A model generated the notes under the pieces. That model had not been told where the DNA came from and did no database searches. It worked only from the letters and a program-made list of their open reading frames with translations. Below are positions 6,089 to 6,210 of a stretch of DNA of 6,210 bases, piece after piece. This DNA is from Anaerolineae bacterium (GTDB lineage Bacteria > Chloroflexota > Anaerolineae > JAFGEY01), in NCBI GenBank assembly GCA_016929775.1, contig JAFGIE010000212.1:1-6210 (forward strand). Reading direction: 5' to 3'. The position numbers were made by a program, and so were the translations under genes. Numbering within the stretch: the stretch's first letter is position 1; each line of letters starts with the position of its first letter.

Positions 6089-6103
6089 GAGGGCAGCGCC
6101 CTC
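6089..6103 (+). terminator. Short GC hairpin after the ROK kinase, weak terminator candidate
   Basis: GAGGGC-AGC-GCCCTC forms a 6-bp perfect stem with a 3-base loop, 59 bases after the kinase stop. Only GACTTT follows, not a proper T-run, so any intrinsic termination would be weak. Its 5' part overlaps a 9-base direct repeat, GAGAGGGCA (6087-6095 and 6124-6132). Confidence 0.35.
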
Positions 6104-6133
6104 GACTTTGCAGCGGCGCGTGCGAGAGGGCAA

Positions 6134-6162
6134 TCGCATTAAAAGTCGACCTCTGGTAGAAT
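6134..6162 (+). promoter_or_regulatory. Extended -10 promoter for the gene at the right edge
   Basis: TAGAAT (6157-6162) matches the -10 consensus at five of six positions and is preceded by TG (6154-6155), an extended -10. The -35 at the expected place (6134-6139, TCGCAT) is poor. The start point would be near 6169, with a leader of about 26 bases to the ATG at 6195. Confidence 0.55.
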
Positions 6163-6194
6163 ACCCTCCAAACAAGCTCACAAGGAGGAGACCG

Positions 6195-6210
6195 ATGCCA
6201 GAGAATCCAC
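6195..6210 (+). CDS. Start of an unidentified gene, five codons visible, runs off the right edge
   Basis: ATG at 6195 is preceded by a perfect AAGGAGG (6182-6188) with 6-base spacing, and the extended -10 promoter lies about 33 bases upstream. The visible peptide is MPENP. That is too short to identify. It seems to have its own promoter and so need not share function with the upstream sugar kinase. Confidence 0.65.

Noticed and set aside
6030..6194. Possible riboswitch or small RNA between the kinase and the next gene
   Set aside because: Only short isolated hairpins are visible, most lie upstream of the predicted start point near 6169, and I recognise no riboswitch core.

Overview
The window is about 6.2 kb of GC-rich bacterial DNA, roughly two thirds G+C by eye. 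It holds two divergent transcription units separated by a regulatory gap of about 390 bases. Consensus sigma-70 type -10 boxes (TATAAT twice, TAGAAT once) and strong Shine-Dalgarno sites mark the transcription units. A TrmI-type tRNA m1A58 methyltransferase, a DUF1028 protein, a GlcD-like oxidase and a ROK sugar kinase together would suit Chloroflexota. Actinobacteria or the Deinococcus-Thermus lineage cannot be excluded. This placement is inference, because no rRNA or marker phylogeny is available.

Left arm, minus strand, transcribed right to left from a promoter near 4625-4653: trmI (tRNA adenine-58 N1 methyltransferase), a GlcD-like FAD 2-hydroxyacid oxidase, a DUF1028 (Ntn-hydrolase-like fold) protein with a helical C-terminal extension, and the first 387 codons of glgB (glycogen branching enzyme), which runs off the left edge. 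The gaps are 22, 104 and 14 bases, so one polycistronic message is plausible. The 104-base gap holds a bulged hairpin that could divide or modulate the message.

Centre, 4592-4979: two outward-facing promoters flank a 9-bp inverted repeat and 2.7 tandem copies of a 16-bp unit, each copy carrying the palindrome GCACGTGC. This is the least ordinary part of the window and the best candidate for a regulator-binding site shared by the two arms.

Right arm, plus strand: a zinc-motif ROK family sugar kinase (probably glucokinase) with a Lys/Arg/Gly-rich C-terminal tail. It is followed by an intergenic stretch with small palindromes, then an extended -10 promoter and Shine-Dalgarno for a gene of which only five codons are visible.

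Functionally, the ROK kinase (glucose to glucose-6-phosphate) and GlgB (glycogen branching) both belong to glucose storage and use. The GlcD-like enzyme would feed 2-hydroxyacid electrons into metabolism, and TrmI is a housekeeping tRNA modifier. I see no mobile element, CRISPR array, rRNA or tRNA, and no clear evidence of a wholly new system.
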